This document shows positions 12,560-22,570 of a DNA stretch of 64,000 nt, piece after piece. The DNA is from Rotaria sp. Silwood1 (Eukaryota > Rotifera > Eurotatoria > Philodinida > Philodinidae). The notes under the pieces are model-generated. The model made no database searches and was not told the origin of the DNA. It worked only from the letters and a program-made list of their open reading frames with translations. The stretch is taken from contig CAJNOP010000017.1 in the NCBI GenBank assembly GCA_905250075.1, forward strand, positions 333,853-397,852, read 5' to 3'. The translations under genes were made by a program, and so were the position numbers. Positions within the stretch are counted from its first letter, which is position 1. Each line of letters starts with the position of its first letter.

Positions 12560-12925
12560 TCAAGATAATTGAGTATTATCTAGATTAATTGAAACCAATG
12601 GACTTCGACGAATTGTCAGTGAACTTTCATTTGTTTGTATTCTTGATGATCGAAACACTATTTGTTTGTATAAATGTAATGACGATGGCGATGATACAAT
12701 AGAATTCTTCTTAGATGATGTCAATTTATTCATATGTTCATTCCATTGATCATATGAAACTAATTGTTGTAATTGTCGAATATAAGTAATAACAAATTCA
12801 ATAAATTCAAGTTCAGATATACATTGATCTTTTGGTATTATTGGTACAAGTAAAGCAAGCTTTTGAAATTCTTGTCCTAATTCATAATAATTAGCATCTA
12901 AATTTGTAATTGTAATCATTTTCAT
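12560..12925 (-). CDS. Id-like helix-loop-helix protein without a basic region
   Basis: A single open frame of 121 residues runs from the ATG at 12925 (MKMITITNLDANYYELGQEF) to 12560. Residues 13-55 read NYYELGQEFQKLALLVPIIP, then a short loop (KDQCIS), then ELEFIEFVITYIRQLQQLV. This matches the HLH of Id/Extramacrochaetae proteins (helix 1 ending LVPxxP, loop, helix 2 with E-x2-x-VI-x-YI-x-x-LQ). No basic DNA-binding stretch precedes helix 1, so it would dimerise with bHLH factors and block their DNA binding, as Id proteins do. The remainder is Ser/Thr-rich. An acceptor-like tttctattacag lies 15 nt upstream of the ATG, so a 5' UTR intron is likely. The HLH is divergent; a decayed bHLH gene is the alternative. 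Confidence 0.6.
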   Translation of the reverse strand: MKMITITNLDANYYELGQEFQKLALLVPIIPKDQCISELEFIEFVITYIRQLQQLVSYDQWNEHMNKLTSSKKNSIVSSPSSLHLYKQIVFRSSRIQTNESSLTIRRSPLVSINLDNTQLS

Positions 12926-15900
12926 GATATAATAAAATCTGTAATAGAAAAACAAAACCGCAAATAAATAATAATCATCTTTCTATTCTCTACTCAAGTT
13001 ACAACAATACGCAATAGAATCTCATTTATTTATGTTGTAAGGACACATATACACTATAGTATCTAATCTGATATTATTATTCGTTTCTTCGCATACACCC
13101 ATCATTAGTACAAAAGCGTTTATCTGACGTGAAACATTCAATAACAATGAAGGTATCGATGCTATACCAACATGATTATGAAAAAAATTGATCTTCTGTT
13201 TCTTTCTTTTTTTTTTGAGCATCATTAACATCATCTGTTACTGTACAGCTGCAAACACACGATTAATGCAGATGTTACGAAAAAAATGGACAGGTATCTG
13301 GTCTGTTGTCTATCTTGTGTATAGAAAAATACACAATAAAGCAGCTGTACAAAAGGTTACCAAGTATGAATCAAACAAAACGATTTGCTTTAGCTATGCC
13401 TTACATACATACGTACATAGAAAAAGGTTAGACATGTCAACTTTTTGATGATCATAAGCGACAACTCCATCAATCACATTTTCACTTCTACGAAGAAAAA
13501 ATTATCTTCACTATGTTTGTGTATGAAAAAAAAAACGATAGGAAGAAAGAAAAACATTTGTTTCAGAGATGAATTGAAACATGATAATAAAGTAAAAATT
13601 TAGCGTAAATCAACTAGTAAACATAGAGAACATATGTTTTTTTAAGAGACCATTTGTTTCTCTTTAGAAAATAAGTAGATAAAATTGCATGACTATTTCT
13701 AAATCAAATTGACATGCTTATTGCCAGCTGTTGACAAAAAACAAGCACGATAATTATTAACGATTTAGCGTATGTATATCATATTCGTCTGTCGGCATCA
13801 GTATGTCAAGATGGAAGATGATAGATTATTTTATAGAATGAGCTGAACAGCTGTACACATGAATTAAGTACGCCATAGTTGTTTAATTAGTTCTATTTAT
13901 ATACAATACAAATGAACAAAATCAACATATTAACTTTATTAATAGAATATTCGTCAAAAAATGAATTTTTTTTCTGCTATTTTCAAGTAATGATGGTTGT
14001 ATATTATATACAATATCCAAAGTAATAGAGACATATGTTAACAAAATACTTGTACCTGTTAACTTCTCCTTTTTTTTTGTCTTCCTTTTTTCTTTTTCTT
14101 GCTTTTTACAATTAATTGACAATTTTTCTCTCTCCATATATGAAAAACCAAATCTGTTATTATAAGTGATTCTTTTTCTTTTTTGAGAGATATATAGTGC
14201 TCAGTACACACGCAGATCGCCTCGAGTATACTGCATTTGCATTAAACTCTCTCGAGATAATAAACAAACAAATGCAATAGATAAGCGACTATAAAAAAAA
14301 AGTTATATCAGTATACAGATGAATAGTTAAGGATACCCCTTCCCCCTCTTTTGTGACCAAAAACTCGATTTCGAGCTGAGTCTTAGATATGATAGCCTGA
14401 AGTGCCATATGCAACTAGAGACATTATTCGACTCTACATACCTTACTTTTACATAGTTATTGAATCGAGAAAATTTTTTTTTCATAGTAATCATATGTAA
14501 TCTTTTTTCTTTTACTTAGCGCTATGTAAAACAACAATTTTCTAAATCTCGGTTGCTTACGACCTCCCTCTAAGTTTGTGCGATCGAGCTGAAATTTTTA
14601 CCACTAATACTTAGAAGTATTCTTCAGAGGTAAAATCGAGAGTTTCCATTTTTGACATTCCTACTCGGAGTTATCGGATCCTGGACGCCAAGACCCGAAG
14701 CCAACACTCAGATCTTGGCATGTTTCTCTTATAAAAAAAAGAAGAAAGTGAGATTTTTGAAAAACCTTAAATTTACCTCTGAGGAATAGTGTTATGTATC
14801 TAAAAACAAATTTTCAGCCCAATCGGATAAACTTTAAGGGGGTTGTAATGTGTCAGGATGCGGGCCTCTAGAAAATCAGGGTTTCCTAGAAAACTCCATA
14901 AAAACTTATGTTAAATTTTTTTCCTCGAATATGTATCTCGTTATTTTTAGTGCTCTATCTGTGCTAAAAATTCCAGATTGATCGGTTGCACCATCTTTGA
15001 GAACCAGCAAGTGTCAAAAAAGAGAGGGGGGTACTCTTAAATACAAACGATTGTCGATATTTAATGCAAATGTGATGAGTGATTTTTCCTTAAGTTAGTT
15101 ATATATGTTGTGTACACATACAGATGATTGATTTCTAATTCAATCACATATACACAGACACACTTTTTAATCGTCTGTTTTAAAGTGAACAAAGAGAATG
15201 AATGCAAAAGCAAAATATTTAAATATTGGAATGGATATTTATTTTATTATTATTGATCACGCTAACACTTTATAAATTAATCGCATATTCATACTTTGAT
15301 CTTTTCAAATGATTGATTTTGTTGATTGTTTTCATAATGTACACGAATTAAAATAGTCTTTTGATGTAAATTTCTCTTAATATATAATTTACGCTTGTTT
15401 GGAACCAACGAAGAATATAATCTCGGTCTTTATGTAATAATCTATACATAAAACTTTTTGAAAAAAAAGACTAGAAAATACACAATCTTAAAATTGTAAA
15501 ATCAAAAAGATTTGATTTGGTCGCCATTATTGTTTACGTTGTCAACAGTTATCGACTATGAAAAATGACATTAAAAATATCATTTAAAATAGATACAAAT
15601 ATGTGCGTAATATTGAAACAATGCTTTTTCAAGCTTATTATTAGTTTAAAAATTGTCTAAACTGTTTCATGAAAAATAAGATGACTTTTACAAATGTAAT
15701 TTTTTAAATTATTAGATATATAGTAGTGGCTAAAGTCTTCCAGCTTCCGTCTCTCGGCTATTGTATATGCTGGAGATCTGAAAACTTATGTGCACATACT
15801 CTGCTAAGAATTTAGTTCAGGAACAAGAGATCGTCTCAATTACTTAGATACAATGAGGATTATGATGAACGACGCTTATCTTTACTTCAAGCTTTGAGCC

Positions 15901-18900
15901 TGAAAAAGATTTTCTATTAAACTTTTGGTTATCTGTTATTAAATACACGGCTAATTCTTTATATTCTATGTCTCAGTATTAATACGATGAGTATTCGAAT
16001 GGAGTTTTCATTGAATGGAAAATTCTTCCATGAAATTTTAACTACAGACAAAGTATATGTACGAGTTTCAACTCAATACATTGAGCTATTACTGAGTTAT
16101 GATTTTCAGAAGCCAGCAGATAATTGTTCGCTACCCGAATACTCGTGAAAGAATATCTACAATTTTAGGAAAGATTGATGAGCTTCAATCAAATTAATGC
16201 GATAGATGATCGACATAAATTAGTAAATTATGAAGAGTTGGTCGACTCACAAAGTTCGTCTTTTTCAGAGTTATGAAGTTAAAAGGATAAACAGATATGA
16301 TTCATTAGAGTTCATCATAATTATCGTTTCATTTAATCAATCGAGATAAGTTTATGTCTTAGATCTATATTCTTAGTAGAGTATGTGCAGACAAATTTTC
16401 TGACTTATAGCATGTATAGTAGTCGAGATACGGAGAGTGGGAGAGTTTGTTCCCTATTGCATTTTATCTGTATGAGTTACACTTGCAGAAAAAAATGTTC
16501 AAATAATTATATAACTCATCATCAATGAATAGTTCTTACTTTTATTATGTGTTTTTTGTTCTAATCAGAATTAGCATTTTAGACCATTATTGAAAATATA
16601 TAAATGTCAATTTAATTGATCTTTGACATTGATTTTTTCGATCTTCATCGAGTATCGTTCATAGCCAACCATGAAATTTTATTGGAAGCTGATCAATTAA
16701 GAATCTTTTCTTTTTCTTTTTCTCGCCAGAAAAGTACTGCAATTTATTTTAAGTTTTCGACTCCGTCTTTTGGCAATAAAATAGATTTCAATGAGATTCA
16801 GAAAAATCTATAAATACTAATACTTATCGATAACTTTTTTCTTTCTCAAACAATTGAATGTTTATTCAGAATAGGTCTATGTCGATCTATCAACTTTAGT
16901 GTCTTAATAGGCATAACTAGTTATATTGAAGTATATCGTTTAAATTATACTATTGCTATTCCAAAATTCGAAGATATTCATTAGAACAGCAATAAATGAG
17001 CATCATATAAAAGTTGAATGCTCATCGATCAAATATCTATTTTCAAGTCGAGTGATGTGGACTGATCACATCAATATTTATGACTGGTTTTTTGACTAAA
17101 CAAGATAATTTTAAACAAATCAAACTCTATACTATTTTTGTTATAATTCATAATTTAATGAAGATATATATAGATAAATTCAAAATGTAGACAAAAACTC
17201 TAGAAATTTTAGCTTAAAAGTTCGATTAATGTCTGACATTGTGTTGTTGTTAATCATTTGACATCAGCTGACTAATTCTTGAATGAGGTAAGAAGACAAT
17301 AGCCTTCAATAAAAGACGAACTCTTTGAATAACCATTCATTACCTAAACAGTATCGTCCAGACATGTGAGAAAGAACTAACAATTTCAAAGCATCATAAG
17401 AATGTACCCAAAACCGTGTATTAAAGAATAAAAATCACATCGATAAATAGTCATAGATATTGTTTTTTCTGTCACTCGGGTAATATTACTTAACCATATA
17501 CATAGCCCACGATAAGCCAAACAAAATTCACAGTGTGTTTTAATTTGATATTATAATGTGTTTCACATGTTATATTATTTATTCGGTAAATCTCGCACTG
17601 AACAAATATATTAAAATGATTTCTGATCAGTTTTCTTATGTTTATGTTACTTTTAAATATTAGTATATCTTCTTTTACTTACTTTATTGATGAAATCCTT
17701 TAGATTGTAGTAGAAGAAGTTTTGTTTCAACTATTCTTCAAGTAAATTGGCAACAACAAGCAAAAGAAAAGAGAATCATAAAATTCATTGCAACATAGCT
17801 GGATTATAATAAACATTATTTGTTACACAATAATTAGATTTTTTGATAGTAGAAGTTTATATAATGATTCAAATGTAATATATCGGATACTACAGTAGTT
17901 TTCTCAACGATCCATTTTAAACATATAAAGTTATTTAAAAAACAATTTCAATCTGGCGAAACGATATTCAGGACTATACTTAATGAAGAACAATCTTGTA
18001 ACTATGTAGTATCTTTAAAATAGCTCATAAAACTGTTGTACATCACGAAAGATTTTCAATCTACTGATTGATAATAATTTGCCCCAAAGTGGAAATGGCT
18101 GGTTGCCAACGTTTTATGCATTGGTTATAAGTATTTTCCTACAGCTTTAGCCTATAGATACTATATCTGGTTGCTAAGAGAAGACAATTCATAAATTTAA
18201 AGCATGAAATCTTCCATGATAATTAGAAAAAAGTAATGTTTTTGATTTTTCCAATTATATTGATATTCTCGAAATTTTTGATTACTCTGATATTTTTTGT
18301 TTAAAGCTGATAGAAAATTTTAAAAAGTCAAGTACTTAGTCTCGATTTTTAATTAACAAAACTTCATTTCAGATCTTTCCTCCTTGCGGCAAACGCAGTC
18401 GTAAAAACAATAACTGTTCGACTGTAAGGAAACAATATCCATGTTTGCGTGTAGTATAAAACGAAAGGATCCGGTGACTGTTCATTTTAGTCACATTACA
18501 TTTTGTGCCTTTCTGTTTGTCCTACACAGTTCGTCCCAATTATATTTTATTCCAATGATATTTCGTTCGTTTATATTTAGTCCCAAATTGTGAGTATTTC
18601 TTTTTATTGTAGCAATATGAGATGAAGTTTATTTTACTAAATTTGAGTGGTTATTCTCAAGTTTATAGTCATCCGAGTTAATTGTTCCTTGATATTTTTG
18701 ACTTCATAAGACAGCACGATTCTTTTCAATCGTACATCAAGATTCGCATAAACTTTCTCCTCTTTCTTTAGTTATTCATCTGCACTAAGTCGCTCAATTA
18801 TTAAGATCAAATCTACATTGTTTATGTAACATACATATAGCAAGTTCAGTAACAGAAAGATTTTTGATTTATACACGATTCTTCAATGCATGATACCATC

Positions 18901-19860
18901 ACTTGATGGCTTTACTCGATTGCGGAAAGTTTGGCATAAATTGCATGTAGAGCTTCTACAACTGCAAGCTAAATTTCGGGTAACGTATTTCTACATTTCG
19001 ATTATCACAACGAAACATATGTTTTTCTTCAATTGTTCCATGCTTAGTTTGAAATAGTCCCAAAGAAAATATCAATGAGTTTCCTCGAAAACTCTTCACC
19101 AGCTCCATTTTATTCATTTATTTAGACAATGCACGAAACTACTCCAGAGGATAACAGCTACCAATGCTCTTGATCGAGTACTAAAAAGAGAACTAAATTC
19201 GATAAATATGTGAAAAGGATAAGAACATCTATTCATTTTCCATTAGTCTTATTAACCAGCGACGGTTGACTTGATACAACAACTAAAGCAATTAAATAAA
19301 ACCTACTGTTGAATAACTAAAGAGATTTATCTTTGTAAATTATGATGAACTCTAAGGCTGGAAAATGAAATTTGAAAGAGCTCTAGTGAGGCGAATTCGA
19401 TGTAAAAAAATATGTAAATGAGACAAAATGCTAAAAAGCAAATTGTAACGCCACGAAATCTATACAACGAGCTAAAAGGGTCGTTCCGTATACTACGCAA
19501 TCATACATTTAAAGATATACGGACAGTGTAATTTTCCACAATCGAATGGACTAGCAACGCAAACTAGAAATGTGCCCGTAATCTATAGCCATTTCGTAAT
19601 TTCTTTATCAGGACAGACAAATATTAATCCGATGCGCAACTAGCACCAATTAATAGCTTTCCATTTCCCATAATATCCTTAACTGAGTCCAATCCAAGCG
19701 GACAATTGTAAACCAAGTTCCTCCCAATGAAGTAAATCAACAGATTTTGTAGTTCGCTATGCCACGGTGACCCAGTGCGTAAGTGGATGGATTTAGGGTC
19801 GAATCTACCATCATGAGCATCAATGTCATCCGCATTCTCCAAACATCTTTTTTCTCTGAA
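12926..19860. other. long gene-poor region
   Basis: About 7 kb with no supported gene. Open frames are short and lie in T- or A-rich low-complexity sequence (13188-13448, 13922-14137, 16616-16813). A diverged foldback lies at 14326-15040. It could hold distal control sequence for the HLH gene, but nothing specific is visible. Confidence 0.45.
14326..15040. repeat. diverged foldback element, about 715 bp
   Basis: The left end gttaaggatacccct followed by tccccctcttttgtgacc pairs with the right end, which on the other strand reads ttaagagtacccccctctct followed by tttttgacac. Internal blocks also pair: gagctgaaatttttaccac..ttcagaggtaaaatc on the left with gggctgaaaatttgttttta..ctcagaggtaaattt from the right. 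It is more GC-rich than its flanks and has no open frame of note. Confidence 0.55.
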
Positions 19861-19875
19861 TTCAGAGGACGACAA
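19624..19875 (-). other. unassigned open frame, possible gene or mobile-element remnant
   Basis: An 83-codon frame has balanced base composition unlike the surrounding AT-rich sequence (it contains RFDPKSIHLRTGSPWHSEL and NCPLGLDSVKDIMGNGKL). No family is recognised. No splice-joined neighbour exon was found, and it sits directly beside the tRNA-Leu array, where insertions are common. It may be a fragment of a transposable element or a dead gene. Confidence 0.25.
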
Positions 19876-19943
19876 TCATCTATTGATTAGTATTCATCCA
19901 TTGATGAGGTCTCGACAAACTAAAGAAGTTCAATGAATGTTGT

Positions 19944-20026
19944 GCCAGGGTGGCCGAGTGGTTAAGGCGTTGGACTTAAGATCCAATTCACAATAGTGAG
20001 CATGGGTTCGATCCCCATCCCTGGCA
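19944..20026 (+). tRNA. tRNA-Leu(TAA), array copy 1
   Basis: The acceptor stem GCCAGGG pairs perfectly with CCCTGGC, with discriminator A. The anticodon loop CTTAAGA in the stem TTGGA/TCCAA gives anticodon TAA. A long variable arm (TCACAATAGTGA) marks a class II tRNA. A box TGGCCGAGTGG and B box GGTTCGATCCC are intact. There is no intron. A run of T (aaactttttttctg) follows, as a Pol III terminator. Confidence 0.93.
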
Positions 20027-20127
20027 AACTTTTTTTCTGTTTGTTCACTATGTGAGTAGAAACTACTCTGATAGGCACAACCTTTTCATAGGAGCTCTAC
20101 AAAGAAGCACGATGTACTAGAAGAAGA

Positions 20128-20210
20128 GCGAGAGTGGCCGAATGGTTAAGGCATTGAGTTTAGGGTCCAATTCACGAAAGTGAGCATAGGTTCGATTCCC
20201 ATCCCCCGTA
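20128..20210 (+). pseudogene. tRNA-Leu(TAG), decayed array copy
   Basis: The loop TTTAGGG gives anticodon TAG, but the anticodon stem reads TTGAG against TCCAA and is broken. The acceptor GCGAGAG faces CCCCCGT with two A-C mismatches. The T-arm also has a mismatch (cataggttcgattcccat). It is followed by a T run. Probably not functional. Confidence 0.75.
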
Positions 20211-20311
20211 GATTTTTTTTGCTTTGGATTCAGGATGTGTGAATCAACTATTCTTTTGCATTCTGCTGTTGAGGAGATCTCACGAAACTACAAGAGTTCT
20301 TAAGATATTGT

Positions 20312-20394
20312 GCCAGGGTGGCCGAGTGGTTAAGGCGTTGGACTCAAGATCCAATTCACAATTGTGAGCATGGGTTCGATCCCCATCCCTGGCA
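20312..20394 (+). tRNA. tRNA-Leu(CAA), array copy 3
   Basis: The body is the same as the TAA copy, but the anticodon loop is CTCAAGA (anticodon CAA). The variable arm reads TCACAATTGTGA. Acceptor, D, anticodon and T stems are intact. It has no intron, whereas Leu(CAA) genes in many eukaryotes carry one. A T run follows. Confidence 0.92.
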
Positions 20395-20495
20395 AACTTT
20401 TTTTCTGTTTGTTCACTATGCGAGTAGAAACTACTCTGATAGGCACAACCTTCTTATAGGAGCTCTAAAAGAAAGCACGATGTACTAGAAGAAGA

Positions 20496-21187
20496 GCGAG
20501 AGTGGCCGAATGGTTAAAGCATTGGATTTAGGGTCAATTCACGAAAGTGCACACTAAGATAAAATGTGTCGCATGTGTCGCACTTTGCGACACAATGTAC
20601 GACACATTAATATGCGACACGAGGAGCTCGTTGCGACACATTTCTTCCAGCGGACGTACGACACATTCTTGTGCGACACATGCGACACATTTTTACCGCG
20701 TGGTTCGAATCCATTTTTCGGCACGAGAATTATTTTTTTTTTGAAAATTCGAATAGTTACTATTTTTTTAGTTAATTTCAAACAGTAGCACCTATTCTTG
20801 GAGTTCGAGACGGTAGATCGTAAGATCTAGCTGCCTCGAGACCATTTGATCTCGATCAGACTACTTCGAGGCAGTCCATTCTCGATCATCTAGTGACCTC
20901 TCGACATGTTCTCGAATAATAAATGGTCGAGAAATAATCTAGAAAAAAAAGACATACGAAAATGTATAAGTCAAGTACGTCCAATAGGCCCGGTTATATG
21001 CAGCTGCACTCGCGAAACAAATCGGTGAATGAACGATTGACATATAGGCTACGACACATCTATAATGCGACACATTTTTGTACGACACATTTTTGTAATG
21101 GAGTCTGCGACACATTCTTGTGCGACACATATATACGACACATTTTATTTTAGTGTGTGAGCGTGGGTTCGATTCCCATCTCCCGTA
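20496..21187 (+). pseudogene. tRNA-Leu(TAG) split by a 608-bp insertion
   Basis: The 5' part (gcgagagtggccgaatgg to ttcacgaaagtg, 20496-20549) and the 3' part (tgagcgtgggttcgattccc to ctcccgta, 21158-21187) flank an inserted element. The first half also lacks one C of the anticodon stem (gggtcaattc instead of gggtccaattc), a deletion shared with the copy at 21841. The gene is dead. Confidence 0.9.
20550..21157. mobile_element. 608-bp non-autonomous DNA element with TIRs (CACACTAARATAAAATGTGTCG)
   Basis: The left end cacactaagataaaatgtgt matches the reverse complement of the right end, cacactaaaataaaatgtgt, and pairing extends to gtgtcgcac. The flanking dinucleotide TG is duplicated (20548-20549 and 21158-21159), which restores the uninterrupted tRNA sequence seen in sister copies. 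The inside holds many tgcgacacat words in both orientations, a hairpin-rich block (gatcgtaagatctagctgcctcgagacc..cttcgaggcag) and a tRNA-like B box, ggttcgaatcc, at 20702-20712. No transposase is encoded. Confidence 0.85.
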
Positions 21188-21288
21188 GATTACTTTTACT
21201 TTGGATTCAGGATGTGTGAATCAACTATTCTTTTGCATTCTGCTGTTGAGGAGACCTCACGAAACTACAAGAGTTCTTAAGATATTGT

Positions 21289-21371
21289 GCCAGGGTGGCC
21301 GAGTGGTTAAGGCGTTGGACTCAAGATCCAATTCACAATAGTGAGCATGGGTTCGATCCCCATCCCTGGCA
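21289..21371 (+). tRNA. tRNA-Leu(CAA), array copy 5
   Basis: Intact class II tRNA: GCCAGGG/CCCTGGC acceptor, anticodon loop CTCAAGA, variable arm TCACAATAGTGA, B box GGTTCGATCCC, discriminator A, then a T run. Confidence 0.92.
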
Positions 21372-21472
21372 ATCTTTTTTTCTGTTTGTTCACTATGCGA
21401 GTAGAAACTACTCTGATAGTCACAACCTTTTCATAGGAGCTCTACAAAAAAGCACGATGTACTAGAAGAAGA

Positions 21473-21555
21473 ACGAGAGTGGCCGAATGGTTAAGGCATT
21501 GGATTTAGGGTCCAATTCACGAAAGTGAGCGTGGGTTCGATTCCCATCTCCCGTG
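21473..21555 (+). tRNA. tRNA-Leu(TAG), best-preserved array copy
   Basis: The anticodon loop TTTAGGG sits in an intact stem TTGGA/TCCAA, and the variable and T arms are intact. The acceptor ACGAGAG faces CTCCCGT with one A-C mismatch at the fourth pair. The discriminator base is G rather than the A expected for leucine tRNAs. It may be poorly charged or non-functional. A T-rich stretch (gattatttttac) follows. Confidence 0.65.
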
Positions 21556-21656
21556 GATTATTTTTACTTTGGATTCAGGATGTGTGAATCAACTATTCTT
21601 TTGCATTCTGCCGTTGAGGAGATCTCAAGAAACTACAAGAGTTCTTAAGATATTGT

Positions 21657-21739
21657 GCCAGGGTGGCCGAGTGGTTAAGGCGTTGGACTCAAGATCCAAT
21701 TCACAATAGTGAGCATGGGTTCGATCCCCATCCCTGGCA
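21657..21739 (+). tRNA. tRNA-Leu(CAA), array copy 7
   Basis: Identical in all stems to the copy at 21289; anticodon loop CTCAAGA, discriminator A, T-run terminator (gcttttttt). Confidence 0.92.
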
Positions 21740-21840
21740 AGCTTTTTTTCTGTTTGTTCACTATGCGAGTAGAAACTACTCTGATAGTCACAACCTTTTC
21801 ATAGGAGCTCTACAAAAAAGCACGATGTACTAGAAGAAGA

Positions 21841-21922
21841 GCGAGAGTGGCCGAATGGTTAAGGCATTGGATTTAGGGTCAATTCACGAAAGTGAGCGTG
21901 GGTTCGATTCCCATCTCCCGTG
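21841..21922 (+). pseudogene. tRNA-Leu(TAG), one-base deletion in the anticodon stem
   Basis: The copy reads gggtcaattc where the intact copy has gggtccaattc, so the 3' side of the anticodon stem is one base short. The acceptor GCGAGAG/CTCCCGT has the shared A-C mismatch, and the discriminator is G. Confidence 0.75.
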
Positions 21923-22023
21923 GATTATTTTTACTTTGGATTCAGGATGTGTGAATCAACTATTCTTTTGCATTCTGCTGTTGAGGAGATCTCAAGAAAC
22001 TACAAGAGTTCTTAAGATATTGT

Positions 22024-22106
22024 GCCAGGGTGGCCGAGTGGTTAAGGCGTTGGACTTAAGATCCAATTCACAATTGTGAGCATGGGTTCGATCCCCATCC
22101 CTGGCA
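22024..22106 (+). tRNA. tRNA-Leu(TAA), array copy 9
   Basis: Intact stems, anticodon loop CTTAAGA (TAA), variable arm TCACAATTGTGA, discriminator A, followed by aactttttttctg. Confidence 0.92.
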
Positions 22107-22205
22107 AACTTTTTTTCTGTTTGTTCACTATGCGAGTAGCGACTATTCTACTAGTCACAACCTCTTCACAGGAGCTCTACAAAGAAGCACGATCCACTGG
22201 ATGTG

Positions 22206-22262
22206 TGCGAAGGTGGCCGAATGGTTAAGGCGTTGGATTAAGGGACCGATCCCCATTCCTCG
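22206..22262 (+). pseudogene. truncated tRNA-Leu-like copy
   Basis: gtgcgaaggtggccgaatgg, then ttaaggcgttggattaaggg, is followed directly by accgatccccattcc. The anticodon-stem 3' side, variable arm and half of the T arm are missing. Confidence 0.7.
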
Positions 22263-22338
22263 TTGATTTTTTTCTGTTTATCATATTGCTTTCTAGTGTT
22301 GAGAGTATCTTAGCAAGTCAAGAGAGTACACAACATAG

Positions 22339-22426
22339 TGTGCTAGAGTGGTCGGGTAGTGAAGGCATTGGATTAAGGGTGCAATTCACAGCAGTTAGCA
22401 TGGGATACTCTGTGCATCGCTGGCTA
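22339..22426 (+). pseudogene. highly decayed tRNA-Leu-like copy
   Basis: gtgctagagtggtcgggtag..aaggcattggattaagggt..caattcacagcagttagcatggg retains the order of the Leu tRNA arms. The A box is degenerate, the B box is destroyed (gggatactctgtgcatc), and the stems no longer pair. Confidence 0.55.
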
Positions 22427-22570
22427 TTTGTTTTGCTTGCGTTGAGAGTACATAGACGATGAAAGTGCTTGTATATGTAACTTTGTAAATGTTAATATGG
22501 TGACTCAAATAGCTGGGCTTGTAGTCGTTCGTGGCAGACGAATGATCGAGGGCTTGGACTTATGATTAAA

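Larger units (their letters stand above)
19860..22262 (+). repeat. tandem array of a ~368-bp unit carrying two tRNA-Leu genes
   Basis: The gccagggtggccgagtgg tRNA starts recur at 19944, 20312, 21289, 21657 and 22024. Spacing is 368, 977, 368 and 367 bp; the 977-bp step is 368 plus a 608-bp insertion. Each unit is tRNA-Leu(TAA or CAA), a short spacer (tttgttcactatg..gagctctac), tRNA-Leu(TAG), then a second spacer (ttggattcaggatgtgtgaatcaac..gagttcttaagatattgt). The spacers are nearly identical between units, indicating duplication and homogenisation. A diverged further unit appears at about 26230-26458. Confidence 0.9.

Noticed and set aside
20547..21153. Cys/His-rich open frames such as MCRMCRTLRHN on both strands, resembling zinc-binding peptides
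   Set aside because: They are products of the tgcgacacat repeats inside the TIR element, not genes.
21855..22079. 74-codon frame MVKALDLGSIHESERGFDSH
   Set aside because: It is a translation of tRNA-Leu genes and spacer.
19944..22106. CRISPR-like regular repeats
   Set aside because: The period is 368 bp with tRNA genes inside; this is a eukaryotic tandem array.
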